Notes: generated by a model from the letters alone, not told the origin. Shown: positions 7,214-16,214, numbered from the stretch's first letter. The stretch: DNA of 64,000 bases from Hyalangium ruber (GCF_034259325.1 NZ_JAXIVS010000019.1:1-64000), one strand, 5' to 3'. Numbers and translations: made by a program.

Positions 7214-8572
7214 ATGCCCACGAGCCTGTCCTCCCGGATTCCCACGGCGCGTGAGGCGCTGGCGAAGGCAAACCACGCCTATGCCCGGACGTATCCGGGT
7301 GAGTCCGCCCGCCGCCAGCCGGTGCATACCGTGTACGGCGGCGCGCACCTCTTCAAGGCCGGCACGGCGCGGAAGATGGGGCAGATGGCGCTCGCGGCGC
7401 TGCGCGAGTACGCCCCCACCGTGTCGGAGCTGACCGAGTGCCTGGACCTGCCGCTGAGCGGGGGCTTCGCGCAGCAAGTGCATGAGCGCGTGGTGGCCAA
7501 GCTCGAGCGCGAGGCGGTGGAGGACTTCCGCATCGACTTCGAGGACGGCTACGGGCACCGGCCGGACGCGGAGGAGGACGGGCACGCCGTCTCCACGGCG
7601 GAGGAGGTGGCGAAGGGCCTGGCCGAGGGCCTGCTGCCGCCCTTCATCGGCATCCGCATCAAGTCGCTCACCGAGGAGCTGTTCCCTCGGGCCGCGCGCA
7701 CGCTGGAGCTGTTCGTCACCACGCTGCTGGCGCGCACGGGCGGAAAGCTGCCGGAGAACTTCGTCGTCACCCTGCCCAAGGTGATTGCGCCCGAGCAGGT
7801 GGCGGCGCTGGTGCGCATGCTGGAGGTGCTGGAGAAGGACGGAGGGCTGCCCGCCGGCGCGCTGAAGCTGGAGCTGATGGTGGAGACGCCCCAGTCCCTG
7901 TTCGACGCGCAGGGTCGGCTGGCGCTGCCGGGGCTGGTGGCGGCGGCGGAGGGGCGCTGCGTGGCGGCGCACCTGGGCGTGTATGACTACACGGCCTCGC
8001 TCAACATCACGGCGGCGCACCAGAGCATGCTGCACCCGGCCTGTGACTTCGCGCGGCACCTCACGCAGGTGGCGTTGGCGGGCACGGAGGTGGCGCTCTC
8101 GGACGGGGCCACCAATGTGATGCCGGTGCCTCCGCACAAGCCGCAGGGCAACCAGTCCCTCTCCATGGCGCAGCTGGAGGAGAACCGCGAGGTGGTACAC
8201 CGGGCGTGGCGGCTGGCGTACGAGCACACGCGCCACTCGCTGCGGCTGGGCTACTACCAAGGGTGGGACCTGCACCCGGCGCAGCTGCCCGTGCGCTACG
8301 CGGCGGTGTACGCGTTCTTCCTGGAGGGAATGGACGCGGCCTCGCGTCGGCTGAAGTCCTTCATCGAGAAGGCGGCACAGGCGACGCTGCTCGGAGACGT
8401 GTTCGACGACGCGGCCACGGGCCAGGGCCTGTTGAACTCCTTCCTGCGCGGCATCGCCTGCGGGGCCATCACCGAGCAGGAGGCGCAAGCGACGGGGCTC
8501 ACGCTGGAGGAGCTGCGCAGCCGCTCGTTCCTCAAGATCCTCGAGGGCCGTCGCAATGCGCGCATGACATGA
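7214..8572 (+). CDS. DUF6986 family aldolase/citrate-lyase-like protein
   Basis: A 452-residue protein related to HpcH/HpaI aldolases and citrate lyase beta. It begins 12 bases after uraH and is the last gene of the operon. Typical stretches are R-Q-P-V-H-T-V-Y near the start, an acidic metal-site motif (I-D-F-E-D-G-Y-G) about residue 100, V-E-T-P-Q, H-L-G-V-Y-D-Y-T, and Y-Q-G-W-D-L-H-P-A-Q near residue 350. This family is known beside allantoin genes, but its reaction is not established to my knowledge. Handling ureidoglycolate or the glyoxylate from it, by lyase or aldol chemistry, fits the missing end of the pathway and is inference only. Confidence 0.85.
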   Translation: MPTSLSSRIPTAREALAKANHAYARTYPGESARRQPVHTVYGGAHLFKAGTARKMGQMALAALREYAPTVSELTECLDLPLSGGFAQQVHERVVAKLEREAVEDFRIDFEDGYGHRPDAEEDGHAVSTAEEVAKGLAEGLLPPFIGIRIKSLTEELFPRAARTLELFVTTLLARTGGKLPENFVVTLPKVIAPEQVAALVRMLEVLEKDGGLPAGALKLELMVETPQSLFDAQGRLALPGLVAAAEGRCVAAHLGVYDYTASLNITAAHQSMLHPACDFARHLTQVALAGTEVALSDGATNVMPVPPHKPQGNQSLSMAQLEENREVVHRAWRLAYEHTRHSLRLGYYQGWDLHPAQLPVRYAAVYAFFLEGMDAASRRLKSFIEKAAQATLLGDVFDDAATGQGLLNSFLRGIACGAITEQEAQATGLTLEELRSRSFLKILEGRRNARMT

Positions 8573-8671
8573 GATTTTGGAGACAATGAAGGCCTAACCG
8601 CTACATGCAGGTCACAGCGGAGCCACCTCAGTAAGCAGTTCGACGCGGAGCTTTTGCATCCATGAACTGGG

Positions 8672-8699
8672 GGTTGCAAACCTTCACTTTCGTGCAACC
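8672..8699. promoter_or_regulatory. Inverted repeat ahead of the ATPase-kinase gene
   Basis: Seven-base arms GGTTGCA (8672-8678) and TGCAACC (8693-8699) are separated by 14 bases, so the half-sites are two helical turns apart, as for a dimeric regulator. It ends 67 bases before the TTG start of the 1517-residue protein. The surrounding 8573-8765 gap is A+T-richer than the genome, like the gene it precedes, and holds no other gene that I can see. Confidence 0.4.
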
Positions 8700-8765
8700 T
8701 AGCTCTTGCTTCAAATAGGCTCCTCTTGGTCTGCTCAGAGAGGCATCTGAGGAAAGAGGAGAACC

Positions 8766-11700
8766 TTGGCGCTAACCGAGCTTCGTGCCGCACAACTCTT
8801 GATGGAGATCTACGTAAGTGAGCCGATTACGTCCTCCGAGAGGGCATCGCTTCCTATTCTTCGCGGGCGAATTGATCGCGTTCGCGAGCTAAAGGAAGCC
8901 TTCCGCAAAGCGTTCAACAGGAATCCGGCTCTACGAAGTTATGACGATTTGACAGCCGTCATTGATCGAGTCGTTCAACACGAACGAATCCAAGATCCCG
9001 AAGCACGCCGAAGTGTCGTGAGTCCGATCATAGACGTGCTGGCCATGACATTTGATCAGCCCGTTATGTCTCGGCCTTTCTACAAGAAGACGTGCAGGGA
9101 AATCGGAGATCGCGTAGCGCTACTGCGCCTTACTAATACGGCCAATGCACCAGCAGCAATAAACCAAGCAGTTTCACCCCGGCTTACAGCGCTAGCATCG
9201 ACGGAGTCCGCTGCTACTCCCCTCCTCCATACATCTCCTGATCTGCACGAGGTGGGAGTGGCGTATGCCGAAGTTCCTTCTCCGCCGGATTTAACAGGCA
9301 CTGAGTTATCTCCTGCAGACCAGCCCATTCGAGCGCCGTCGTCGCTTGGGCTACCAATCGCACTTCCTCCTAAAGCAACAAGCCTTCGAGCACTTCAACA
9401 GTTTCTCCAGCGCAAGAAAGTATCGGACGAAGCTCAAACACTCGCTACATCGCAGGCACACCTTGCACATGCCGAGGAGCAATGGTCTGCTGACCCTACA
9501 AGTCCAAGCTCCTGCGAAGCTTTTCGTGCTGCACTCGCTGCAGTAGCCGAAAATGCAACACGCTTATTATCTTCAGTCCCAGATGCAGACCGAGTTGCTA
9601 CCATTGCCCGAGAACGCGCGGCTCTTGCCCAAGAACTTTCAATCGCTGAAGATGTATCAATTACAGATCGCGATTATCAACGCCTTGCCGACGTTGGGGA
9701 TTGGGTACGGCTTAGACGTGCAGCAGCGCTAGTTCACGAACTCGACCGTGGCGTGCTGCCAGCATGGGCTTGGCCAGGAGTACTTTCTGCCCAGGAACGC
9801 GGCTCAGCAATCACTCGCCTAGCTTCCGTAGCAGCAGACAGTGTGTTGCTGGACGATCTAGACCGTGCCTTGAAGTGGTCCGCTGAACTTTCCCCTGAAG
9901 AGCGTGCTCAGCTCGCTGCACTCCGCGAACCTGATGAACTGGGTGCTCTTTTTCAGCGCCTCAAGACCGCATGGTCAGCCGCCGACGAGGAACTTCATCA
10001 CCGTTCACAACTCGCCAGCATGCTCTCAGCGATGGTTGAAGTATTCGACCAGACTCGTCAGCAAGAGATTCTCAACGAAGCACTCACCACTCCAGAGCGG
10101 AGTGCTACGGTTGAACTCTGCCACTCAGCTTATGTGAAGCTTGCTGACCTGAGAGGCGATGTCCATGCGAACGTTCTTCAGGCGGTCCTAGAGCAGATTC
10201 GTTCTCTTGACATGAATGTGAAATTGAGTATCGAAACCATCTCTAGAGCTCGCGAGCGCTTTCCGTTCACTCGGAATGTAGACTCGTTGCACGCAATTTT
10301 TGCACTTACGAATCTAAGTTTCCCATCCAACTCCGAACCTATCTCGCCCAAACCTGCCGAGCAGTACAAAGCAGAAATCTCACATCCACTTTCACGCCAA
10401 TCTGGAATGAGTGCCCAAGCATATGCTGCACGCTTGATTTGGTTTCGCGCAGACTCGGCCCAGCAATACGGGACAGTAGCACTCCCCGTACGCGTTACCT
10501 TACGCCCAGCTCCGACTCAGCCGGTGGATCTTTCTCTTAATATCCAAGCCGAGCAGCTCACCAACATTCCAAGTCAGTGGCGAGAACAAGTTATCCCCCG
10601 CGTTATGCGTTTGGAGCGGCTTGTCCACATCACGGACGGTAGTGCGCGTCAGGATGTCGAAATTCTTATCCCAATTACGCGTGCAGAAGCTGATAAGGTG
10701 CGCGGGCGGAATCTTAAAGTACGCATTCGTCTTAGCGGCGCTGCGTTACATGAAGCCGCCGAGCAAGAACTTACCTGGAGGGATTTGATAACCGAACTAC
10801 CCGTCATGGAATCTCCGTTCCCACAGAACGTCGATCCAGACGAGATGCTTCAGCGCCCATTGGGTATTGAACGGCGCTTCCAGGACGTCTTGTCGCTCGT
10901 GAAGGCTGGCGAGAAATCGCTCATCATACATGCTCCTAGGCGTTTTGGAAAGACCACTCTACTGCGAGCGCTTGTCCAGAAGACCGCCGCACTAAAAGAC
11001 GTGATCGTTTTGGAGGATGTGACAGCAAGTGGACACGATGTCGCGGGGATATGGCGTCTCGTATGTGGTGCGCTAGAGGCTCGCCTGAAGCGTCCAGTCC
11101 ATGCTGAGCTTGAGGATGGTCTTCTTCCTCGCAGAGACGCATTCGATCAGGTGCGCCAAGAGGCTGCAGCGTTGGGAGTGCGCACCATCTATATTCTCAT
11201 TGATGAAGCGCAGGCACTTTTTAACAGCATCGAGCCCAAAAGAGCTCGGCAGCTTTCCGAACGTATCAAGGAGCGACTGGAGAAGAGTTGGGGTGTTCGC
11301 ACACCACAGACTGCGGCAATTCGCCTTGGTCTTGTCGGTCAAGCACATCTTGATGCATTAGTGGGCGCGAATCTTCTCGGCGCAATCCAAGGCAAGATTT
11401 CGTCCGAGTCAATTCGTGAGGAAGAGTTACTTCCTGTTCTGCGCAAAGCTGCAGAGCAGGGCGAGGGCGTCCAGAGTTCATCAGATGCGAGGCAGCGCTT
11501 AGTTGATCTTGCAGGCAACATCTGGATTCTCGACAAGCTTTTGAGCGAAATACTCAACCACTGCCGCCAACGTGGTCGTGCTTGGTTCGTTTTAGATGAC
11601 GTTAATGCTGCTGCCGACAGGCTTGTAGCAAAGGATCGGAACGGCCAAGATCAACACCTCTGGACCTATGTTCGGGACATTTTAAATGAAGCGAACGATC

Positions 11701-13319
11701 GAAATGATTGGGAACCAAGCGACGCGTATCCCGTTGCTCTAGCATGGGTGCGCGCGCGCGACGAACGGACGCCCCACGATAAGCTCCAAGAACGCTTACA
11801 GCAAATTCTGCAAAGTTGGAGCCCGCACTACGAAATCCTAAGCTCACGGGTTGCCGAATGTATGAAGCGACTCCGAGAGATGGGCGTAGTGACTCAAGAC
11901 GGGCACTTCACCACGCCTATACTAGAGCGCCTTCTGCTCAACCGAGCCACTGCTTCAGATCCATTTGGATCAGAAGACGAGGTAGAGGTGCTATATCGAC
12001 TGGGGCTTCAGAAGATTCGAAGGCCTCGCTCGGTTGACGAATCAGACAACTTTGTCACTAGTGGAGGCCAAGCACGCATTTATCGAGCAAATGAAGGCAC
12101 ACAGACTCTTGCCGTTCGTTGTATTCAACTTATCGAGCCTAGGACCCGCGATCGCTTCATCCATGAGGTGACACTGCTTGAAAAATTGAATGAAGCCGCC
12201 ACTTACGAGGCCGCTGACTGGGGGAAAGCCTTCGTACACCTGCCCAAACTTGTGCGCGCAGGAATTGCGGATGACGACTCAAATCTCGGCGTTGTCATCT
12301 ACCAATGGATTGAAGGTGCAAAACTTGAGCGCAAGTCCCTTACGGATCTTGCGGCAATCACTATTGGCGCAAGCCTCTCGTCGGTAATCGAATTACTTGC
12401 CGCAATGGAAGTAGTTCATCGCGACATCAAACCTGACAATATTCTCATCAAAACACAGACCCGAGAGCCAGTATTAATTGACTTCGGACTCGCTCGCGCC
12501 TTGTCAGAACTGCAAACTGGCCCAGAGTCCGTTGCAGGTGTCCCCGAGTTCCTACCTCCTGAGGTGCGTGACGAAAATACGTCGCGCAGTTGGACGACCA
12601 AGGGAGACGTGTACTCCTTTGGAAAGACTCTAAAGGTATGCCTTAAGCAAGATCCATCAAAGGGCCTTAGGCAACTACTAGACGATCTCACTGCGAAAGA
12701 CCCTACCCGTCGGCCAACTCCTCGCATTATTCGCGAACGCTTTGACCAACTTAAGGACGATCTCCGGCTCACAAGCCGCCTTACGGAGTTCCAGGATCGC
12801 CTAACAACATTTGCTACAGAGGATGCAGTTGTTGGTAAGTTTATTCGAACTGCTGCGCCTGACATATGGGCATGCAAGGTAGGCATTGTTACGTCGGATG
12901 AACTGCGAGTAACCTCGATTGCGTCGTTTCTGGAAAACTGCTTCGAACATATCATCCGCACGCAGCACTCTCATTTGATTGACGAATTCCGCCAGCAAGG
13001 AACCAATTACCTGCTTCATGCAGAGCGCATACTCAAGCGTGAGTCGAGTTGGAAAGAGTTAAAGACCTTTGGCCTAAAACAGGAAGTGCGGGCGTGCGGA
13101 TATCTGCGCAATGCGGACGCCCATCCAGAGGACTTTGCCTCTAACATGGAACGAGCTTACCGCGCAGTCGGCAAGCAGCGACCATTTCAAGTAGAGCGCC
13201 GCGAAAAAGACCCAGTCCTTCGAGATATTGTTCTGCAAACAGCGGGGCTCATGGAGAAGATCTACAATCCCTCACGGCTTCGTCCACTCATTGAGTATTG
13301 GTTACAGCCCTTGGCCTGA
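8766..13319 (+). CDS. Large P-loop ATPase / protein kinase / HEPN-like fusion, candidate defence protein
   Basis: A 1517-residue multidomain protein that I cannot match to a named system. Residues 1-540 are mostly helical and unrecognised; 560-700 look beta-rich. A STAND/archaeal-type ATPase follows, with Walker A A-P-R-R-F-G-K-T-T (Lys729), Walker B I-Y-I-L-I-D-E-A (Asp813) and a winged-helix-like segment to about 1075. A protein kinase domain (about 1090-1345) has H-R-D at 1218-1220 and D-F-G at 1239-1241, but the usual ATP-anchoring beta-3 lysine is Arg1118 (L-A-V-R). The C-terminal helical region holds L-R-N-A-D-A-H, which fits the R-x4-H motif of HEPN ribonucleases (Arg1448, His1453). 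The start is TTG with a strong AGGAAAGAGGAGAA ribosome site. Base composition is far lower in G+C than the neighbours, suggesting transfer. It has no operon partner. Confidence 0.8.
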   Translation: MALTELRAAQLLMEIYVSEPITSSERASLPILRGRIDRVRELKEAFRKAFNRNPALRSYDDLTAVIDRVVQHERIQDPEARRSVVSPIIDVLAMTFDQPVMSRPFYKKTCREIGDRVALLRLTNTANAPAAINQAVSPRLTALASTESAATPLLHTSPDLHEVGVAYAEVPSPPDLTGTELSPADQPIRAPSSLGLPIALPPKATSLRALQQFLQRKKVSDEAQTLATSQAHLAHAEEQWSADPTSPSSCEAFRAALAAVAENATRLLSSVPDADRVATIARERAALAQELSIAEDVSITDRDYQRLADVGDWVRLRRAAALVHELDRGVLPAWAWPGVLSAQERGSAITRLASVAADSVLLDDLDRALKWSAELSPEERAQLAALREPDELGALFQRLKTAWSAADEELHHRSQLASMLSAMVEVFDQTRQQEILNEALTTPERSATVELCHSAYVKLADLRGDVHANVLQAVLEQIRSLDMNVKLSIETISRARERFPFTRNVDSLHAIFALTNLSFPSNSEPISPKPAEQYKAEISHPLSRQSGMSAQAYAARLIWFRADSAQQYGTVALPVRVTLRPAPTQPVDLSLNIQAEQLTNIPSQWREQVIPRVMRLERLVHITDGSARQDVEILIPITRAEADKVRGRNLKVRIRLSGAALHEAAEQELTWRDLITELPVMESPFPQNVDPDEMLQRPLGIERRFQDVLSLVKAGEKSLIIHAPRRFGKTTLLRALVQKTAALKDVIVLEDVTASGHDVAGIWRLVCGALEARLKRPVHAELEDGLLPRRDAFDQVRQEAAALGVRTIYILIDEAQALFNSIEPKRARQLSERIKERLEKSWGVRTPQTAAIRLGLVGQAHLDALVGANLLGAIQGKISSESIREEELLPVLRKAAEQGEGVQSSSDARQRLVDLAGNIWILDKLLSEILNHCRQRGRAWFVLDDVNAAADRLVAKDRNGQDQHLWTYVRDILNEANDRNDWEPSDAYPVALAWVRARDERTPHDKLQERLQQILQSWSPHYEILSSRVAECMKRLREMGVVTQDGHFTTPILERLLLNRATASDPFGSEDEVEVLYRLGLQKIRRPRSVDESDNFVTSGGQARIYRANEGTQTLAVRCIQLIEPRTRDRFIHEVTLLEKLNEAATYEAADWGKAFVHLPKLVRAGIADDDSNLGVVIYQWIEGAKLERKSLTDLAAITIGASLSSVIELLAAMEVVHRDIKPDNILIKTQTREPVLIDFGLARALSELQTGPESVAGVPEFLPPEVRDENTSRSWTTKGDVYSFGKTLKVCLKQDPSKGLRQLLDDLTAKDPTRRPTPRIIRERFDQLKDDLRLTSRLTEFQDRLTTFATEDAVVGKFIRTAAPDIWACKVGIVTSDELRVTSIASFLENCFEHIIRTQHSHLIDEFRQQGTNYLLHAERILKRESSWKELKTFGLKQEVRACGYLRNADAHPEDFASNMERAYRAVGKQRPFQVERREKDPVLRDIVLQTAGLMEKIYNPSRLRPLIEYWLQPLA

Positions 13320-13473
13320 TGATGAAAGCTCTGCATGCATTAAAGGTCTGCTCCCATTAAGAGGGGGTTTATCGGAAGCGAGCGACTACAGGCTGTGGCG
13401 CTCGTCCATCAGGCGGTTAGGCACAGGATGATGGTGCCAGATGCTTACCCGTCTGCTCCATCCCAACACCCTC

Positions 13474-15087
13474 TTACTCCGTTGGGCAGGTCTTCCCGTT
13501 GAAGGCGATGATGGTGCGCCGGTCGGGGCGAACGACCAGGCGGCAGCGTGCCGTGCGCCCATCCTCCATGAAGAAGTCCGCCGCGTGTCTCCCGGCGGGC
13601 ATGCGCTGAATGGAGACGGGCAGCCGCTCCCGCGGGCGCCCGGGCAACTTCACCTCCACCGGACCGCTGATCGTCGCGCGGATGCGCAGCGTGCCCTCCC
13701 CCGTGAGCACTTCCTCGGGCACGGGCTCGGCGGGCGCGGCTTCCTCGGTCGGCGCGGGTGCGGCCACCACCGGTTTGGCGGGGCGACGGGTCTCCCGGCG
13801 CGAGCGCTCCCGGCCCGGCTTGAGCGGCGCCACCAGGTCCTCTTCGCTGTCACGGGGCGCCTCCGCCGCCACGACCGGCTCGCTCGCGGGAGCGGGGGCT
13901 GCCTCGGCGGCGGCCATCGCGGGTGGCGCCTCTGGCTTCGGGGGCTCGGGGACAGGCGGCGGCGTGCGCGCTTCCTGCGGCGGCGGCTTCGGCTCCTGGG
14001 ATAGCTGCCATGCCGCCAGCCCTCCTCCCACCAGGAGCAGGGCTGTCACCACCCCCAGGGCTGCCCGCACCTGGGGCCTCGCGAGCACCGTCGGCACGCT
14101 CGTGCGCGAGGGCACACTGGGCACATTGACGACCGAGGGCCGCAGCCGCTTCACCCCCGTCGGGATGACCGAGAAGGCTCCGGCCTGCTCCTGCACGTAG
14201 CCCGCGAGTGAGGACGGGCCCACCGACAGCCCGCGTGCCAGCGCCACCGCCTCCAGCTCCTCGCGCATCGTCGCCGCGTCGGCGTACCGGTCCTCCGGCC
14301 GCACCTGCAGCGCGCGCCCCACCACCGTGTAGAAGCCCTGGGGCAGCCCGGGACTCACGCGCTCCAGTGACTCCCACTTGCCCTTCACCAGCGCCGCGTG
14401 GCGCTCGGAGACGTTGCTGCTCACGTCCAGCGGCGTGGTGCCCGCGGCGAGCTGGTAGAGCGTAATCCCCAGCGAGAACAGGTCGCTGCGCCCATCCAGC
14501 TTCTTGCCCATCGCCTGCTCGGGCGAGAAGTACCCCGCCTTGCCCTTCGTCGTGCCCGCCTGGGTGAAGTTGCGGTTGGTGGCCGCCTGGGCAATCCCGA
14601 AGTCGATGAGCTTCAACATCCCCTTGGGCGACAGCAGGATGTTCTGCGGCGACACGTCCCGGTGGACCAGCCCCTTGGTCGCGTGTACCGCCTCCAGCGC
14701 CGCGCAGGTGAAGATGCCCACCGCCAGCAACCCTTCGTCCGTGAGCCGCTCGCCGCGCGTGTGCAGCGCCCGCGCTACTACCGACAGCGGCGCGCCCGGC
14801 ACCAGCTCCATCGCCATATAAAGGAGGCCGTCCGCCTCCCCCACCTCGTAGATGTGGACGATGTTGGGGTGGCTCAGCGTGCAAGCCGTGCGCGCCTCAT
14901 CCAGGAACATCTCCCGGAAGTCCGCCGACTCGGAGTACTCGGGCCGGATGACCTTGAGCGCCACCGGCCGGGAGATGTCCCCCGTGAGCGTCTGCTCCGC
15001 GCGGTACACCTCCGCCATCCCGCCCTGTGCGATGAGGCGGACGACGCGGTAGCGGCCGACGACGGTGCCAGGTTGGAGCGAGGACAA
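13474..15087 (-). CDS. Membrane-anchored Ser/Thr protein kinase (PknB-type)
   Basis: A 537-residue eukaryotic-type kinase. The glycine loop is I-A-Q-G-G-M-A-E-V-Y, the ATP lysine is in V-A-L-K-V-I, the catalytic loop is H-R-D-V-S-P-Q-N (about residue 142), and D-F-G is followed by I-A-Q-A. A single membrane helix lies at about 342-362. A proline/alanine-rich linker then leads to a C-terminal beta domain of about 80 residues resembling PEGA-type modules (G-T-L-R-I-R-A through G-K-T-C-P). The kinase faces the cytoplasm and the tail the periplasm. The start is a TTG directly before the kinase domain. The gene runs convergently toward the A+T-rich island. Confidence 0.9.
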   Translation of the reverse strand: MSSLQPGTVVGRYRVVRLIAQGGMAEVYRAEQTLTGDISRPVALKVIRPEYSESADFREMFLDEARTACTLSHPNIVHIYEVGEADGLLYMAMELVPGAPLSVVARALHTRGERLTDEGLLAVGIFTCAALEAVHATKGLVHRDVSPQNILLSPKGMLKLIDFGIAQAATNRNFTQAGTTKGKAGYFSPEQAMGKKLDGRSDLFSLGITLYQLAAGTTPLDVSSNVSERHAALVKGKWESLERVSPGLPQGFYTVVGRALQVRPEDRYADAATMREELEAVALARGLSVGPSSLAGYVQEQAGAFSVIPTGVKRLRPSVVNVPSVPSRTSVPTVLARPQVRAALGVVTALLLVGGGLAAWQLSQEPKPPPQEARTPPPVPEPPKPEAPPAMAAAEAAPAPASEPVVAAEAPRDSEEDLVAPLKPGRERSRRETRRPAKPVVAAPAPTEEAAPAEPVPEEVLTGEGTLRIRATISGPVEVKLPGRPRERLPVSIQRMPAGRHAADFFMEDGRTARCRLVVRPDRRTIIAFNGKTCPTE

Positions 15088-15149
15088 GGTCTTCGCGCGA
15101 GCCTAGCAGGCCCGAAGCGCGGTGCTGAAGCCTGGGCGCCTCCCGAGGC

Positions 15150-16214
15150 TCACCACACCATGTCCTGGTCCTCGGTGACGCCGGGCACGTTGGACAGGTG
15201 GTACGTCCGGCCTCCCGCACGCACCGTGCCCTCGAAGAGCCCCACCGGCTGCGCGAAGTGACTCACCACCAGTCTCAGGTCCTTCTCCTCGCGGTGGACA
15301 TAGATGGGCTTGAAGTGCAGGTCCACCGCCCCATCCACCGTCGTCACCCGCCACGGATCCAACAGCTCGTTGCGGTCGTACTCGAAGCGCGCGCGCGCCA
15401 GCGGGTAGATCCGGTCTCCCACCCACAGCGTGTTCTCGTTGTCCCCCCCGCCCTCGTTGAACCCTTCCGCGAAGTTGAAGCCGATAGGGGTGCCGTCCGC
15501 CAGGCGACCCGCGGCGAACGCCCAGCGCCACGCGGTGTGCCGCGACAAGTAGCCCTGCGTGTAGTCCTGCCCGCCCACTCCGCCATCCAACCGGAAGTGC
15601 CGGCCACCCACCTCCAGGCTGCCCAGCGCCAGCAGGCCGCTGCGCTTCTGCGTCACGTTCACCAGCCCGTCCCCATCCACGGGCGCGATCAACGTGAGCG
15701 CGGGCGGCCCGCCCGCCACCAACAGCTCGCCGCGCCACTGGAAGGACTGGAGGCTGCCCGTGCGCAGGCGGCTGACGTCCACCTCGAGCTGGAAGCGCTC
15801 GTCATCCTCGCCGCGCCGCGCCGACAGCCGGCCTCCCAACGTGCGGAAGGAGGCGGAGAGCCCCGCGCCCGGCTTGTCCCCCACCTCCGCCTGCGGCCCC
15901 GGCGCGCCCAGGAAGCTGACGTCGCACAGCGGCCGCCGCTCCTTCAGGTCCACCGCCACCGCGAAGGCGCTCGAGGTGTAGCTCAGGTCCACCACCGCGA
16001 AGAAGGCGGCCACCTCGGGGGTGGCGGCGAAGGTGTAGAGCCAGCGCTTGCGCTTGAGCAGACGCGCCGCCATCGCCGGCGCCCAGCGGCCCTTGAGCCG
16101 CCCCAGGTCCACCTCTCGCAGCTCGCCCTGGTACCTGCCGAAGCGCGGCTCGCCCTGGCTCGTGGCCACGGAGTTCGGTACGGGAGGCAGGGGCAGTTCT
16201 CTCTCGGGCGTCAT
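15150..16214 (-). CDS. DUF2804 family protein
   Basis: A 354-residue protein of a family without known function. Conserved stretches include K-R-W-L-Y near residue 45, the R-H-T-A-W-R-W-A segment, I-G-F-N-F-A-E-G-F-N, E-N-T-L-W, D-P-W-R-V, and V-D-L-H-F-K-P with H-R-E-E. These are typical DUF2804 blocks. It has no signal peptide or membrane segment. The ATG at 16214 was preferred over an upstream GTG at 16247 because it immediately precedes the conserved part; neither has a clear ribosome site. Family members are often found near lipid-related genes, but nothing here proves such a link. Confidence 0.75.
   Translation of the reverse strand: MTPERELPLPPVPNSVATSQGEPRFGRYQGELREVDLGRLKGRWAPAMAARLLKRKRWLYTFAATPEVAAFFAVVDLSYTSSAFAVAVDLKERRPLCDVSFLGAPGPQAEVGDKPGAGLSASFRTLGGRLSARRGEDDERFQLEVDVSRLRTGSLQSFQWRGELLVAGGPPALTLIAPVDGDGLVNVTQKRSGLLALGSLEVGGRHFRLDGGVGGQDYTQGYLSRHTAWRWAFAAGRLADGTPIGFNFAEGFNEGGGDNENTLWVGDRIYPLARARFEYDRNELLDPWRVTTVDGAVDLHFKPIYVHREEKDLRLVVSHFAQPVGLFEGTVRAGGRTYHLSNVPGVTEDQDMVW

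Noticed and set aside
8592..13422. Large gene as an integron cassette
   Set aside because: The flanking GCCTAAC/GTTAGGC sequences are 4.8 kb apart. A cassette would carry both within about 60-140 bases after the gene, and no integrase is seen.
13320..13473. Search for a small gene or terminator after the large ATPase-kinase gene
   Set aside because: Only a weak CTCCC/GGGGG pairing without a proper stem, and no open frame with a ribosome site.
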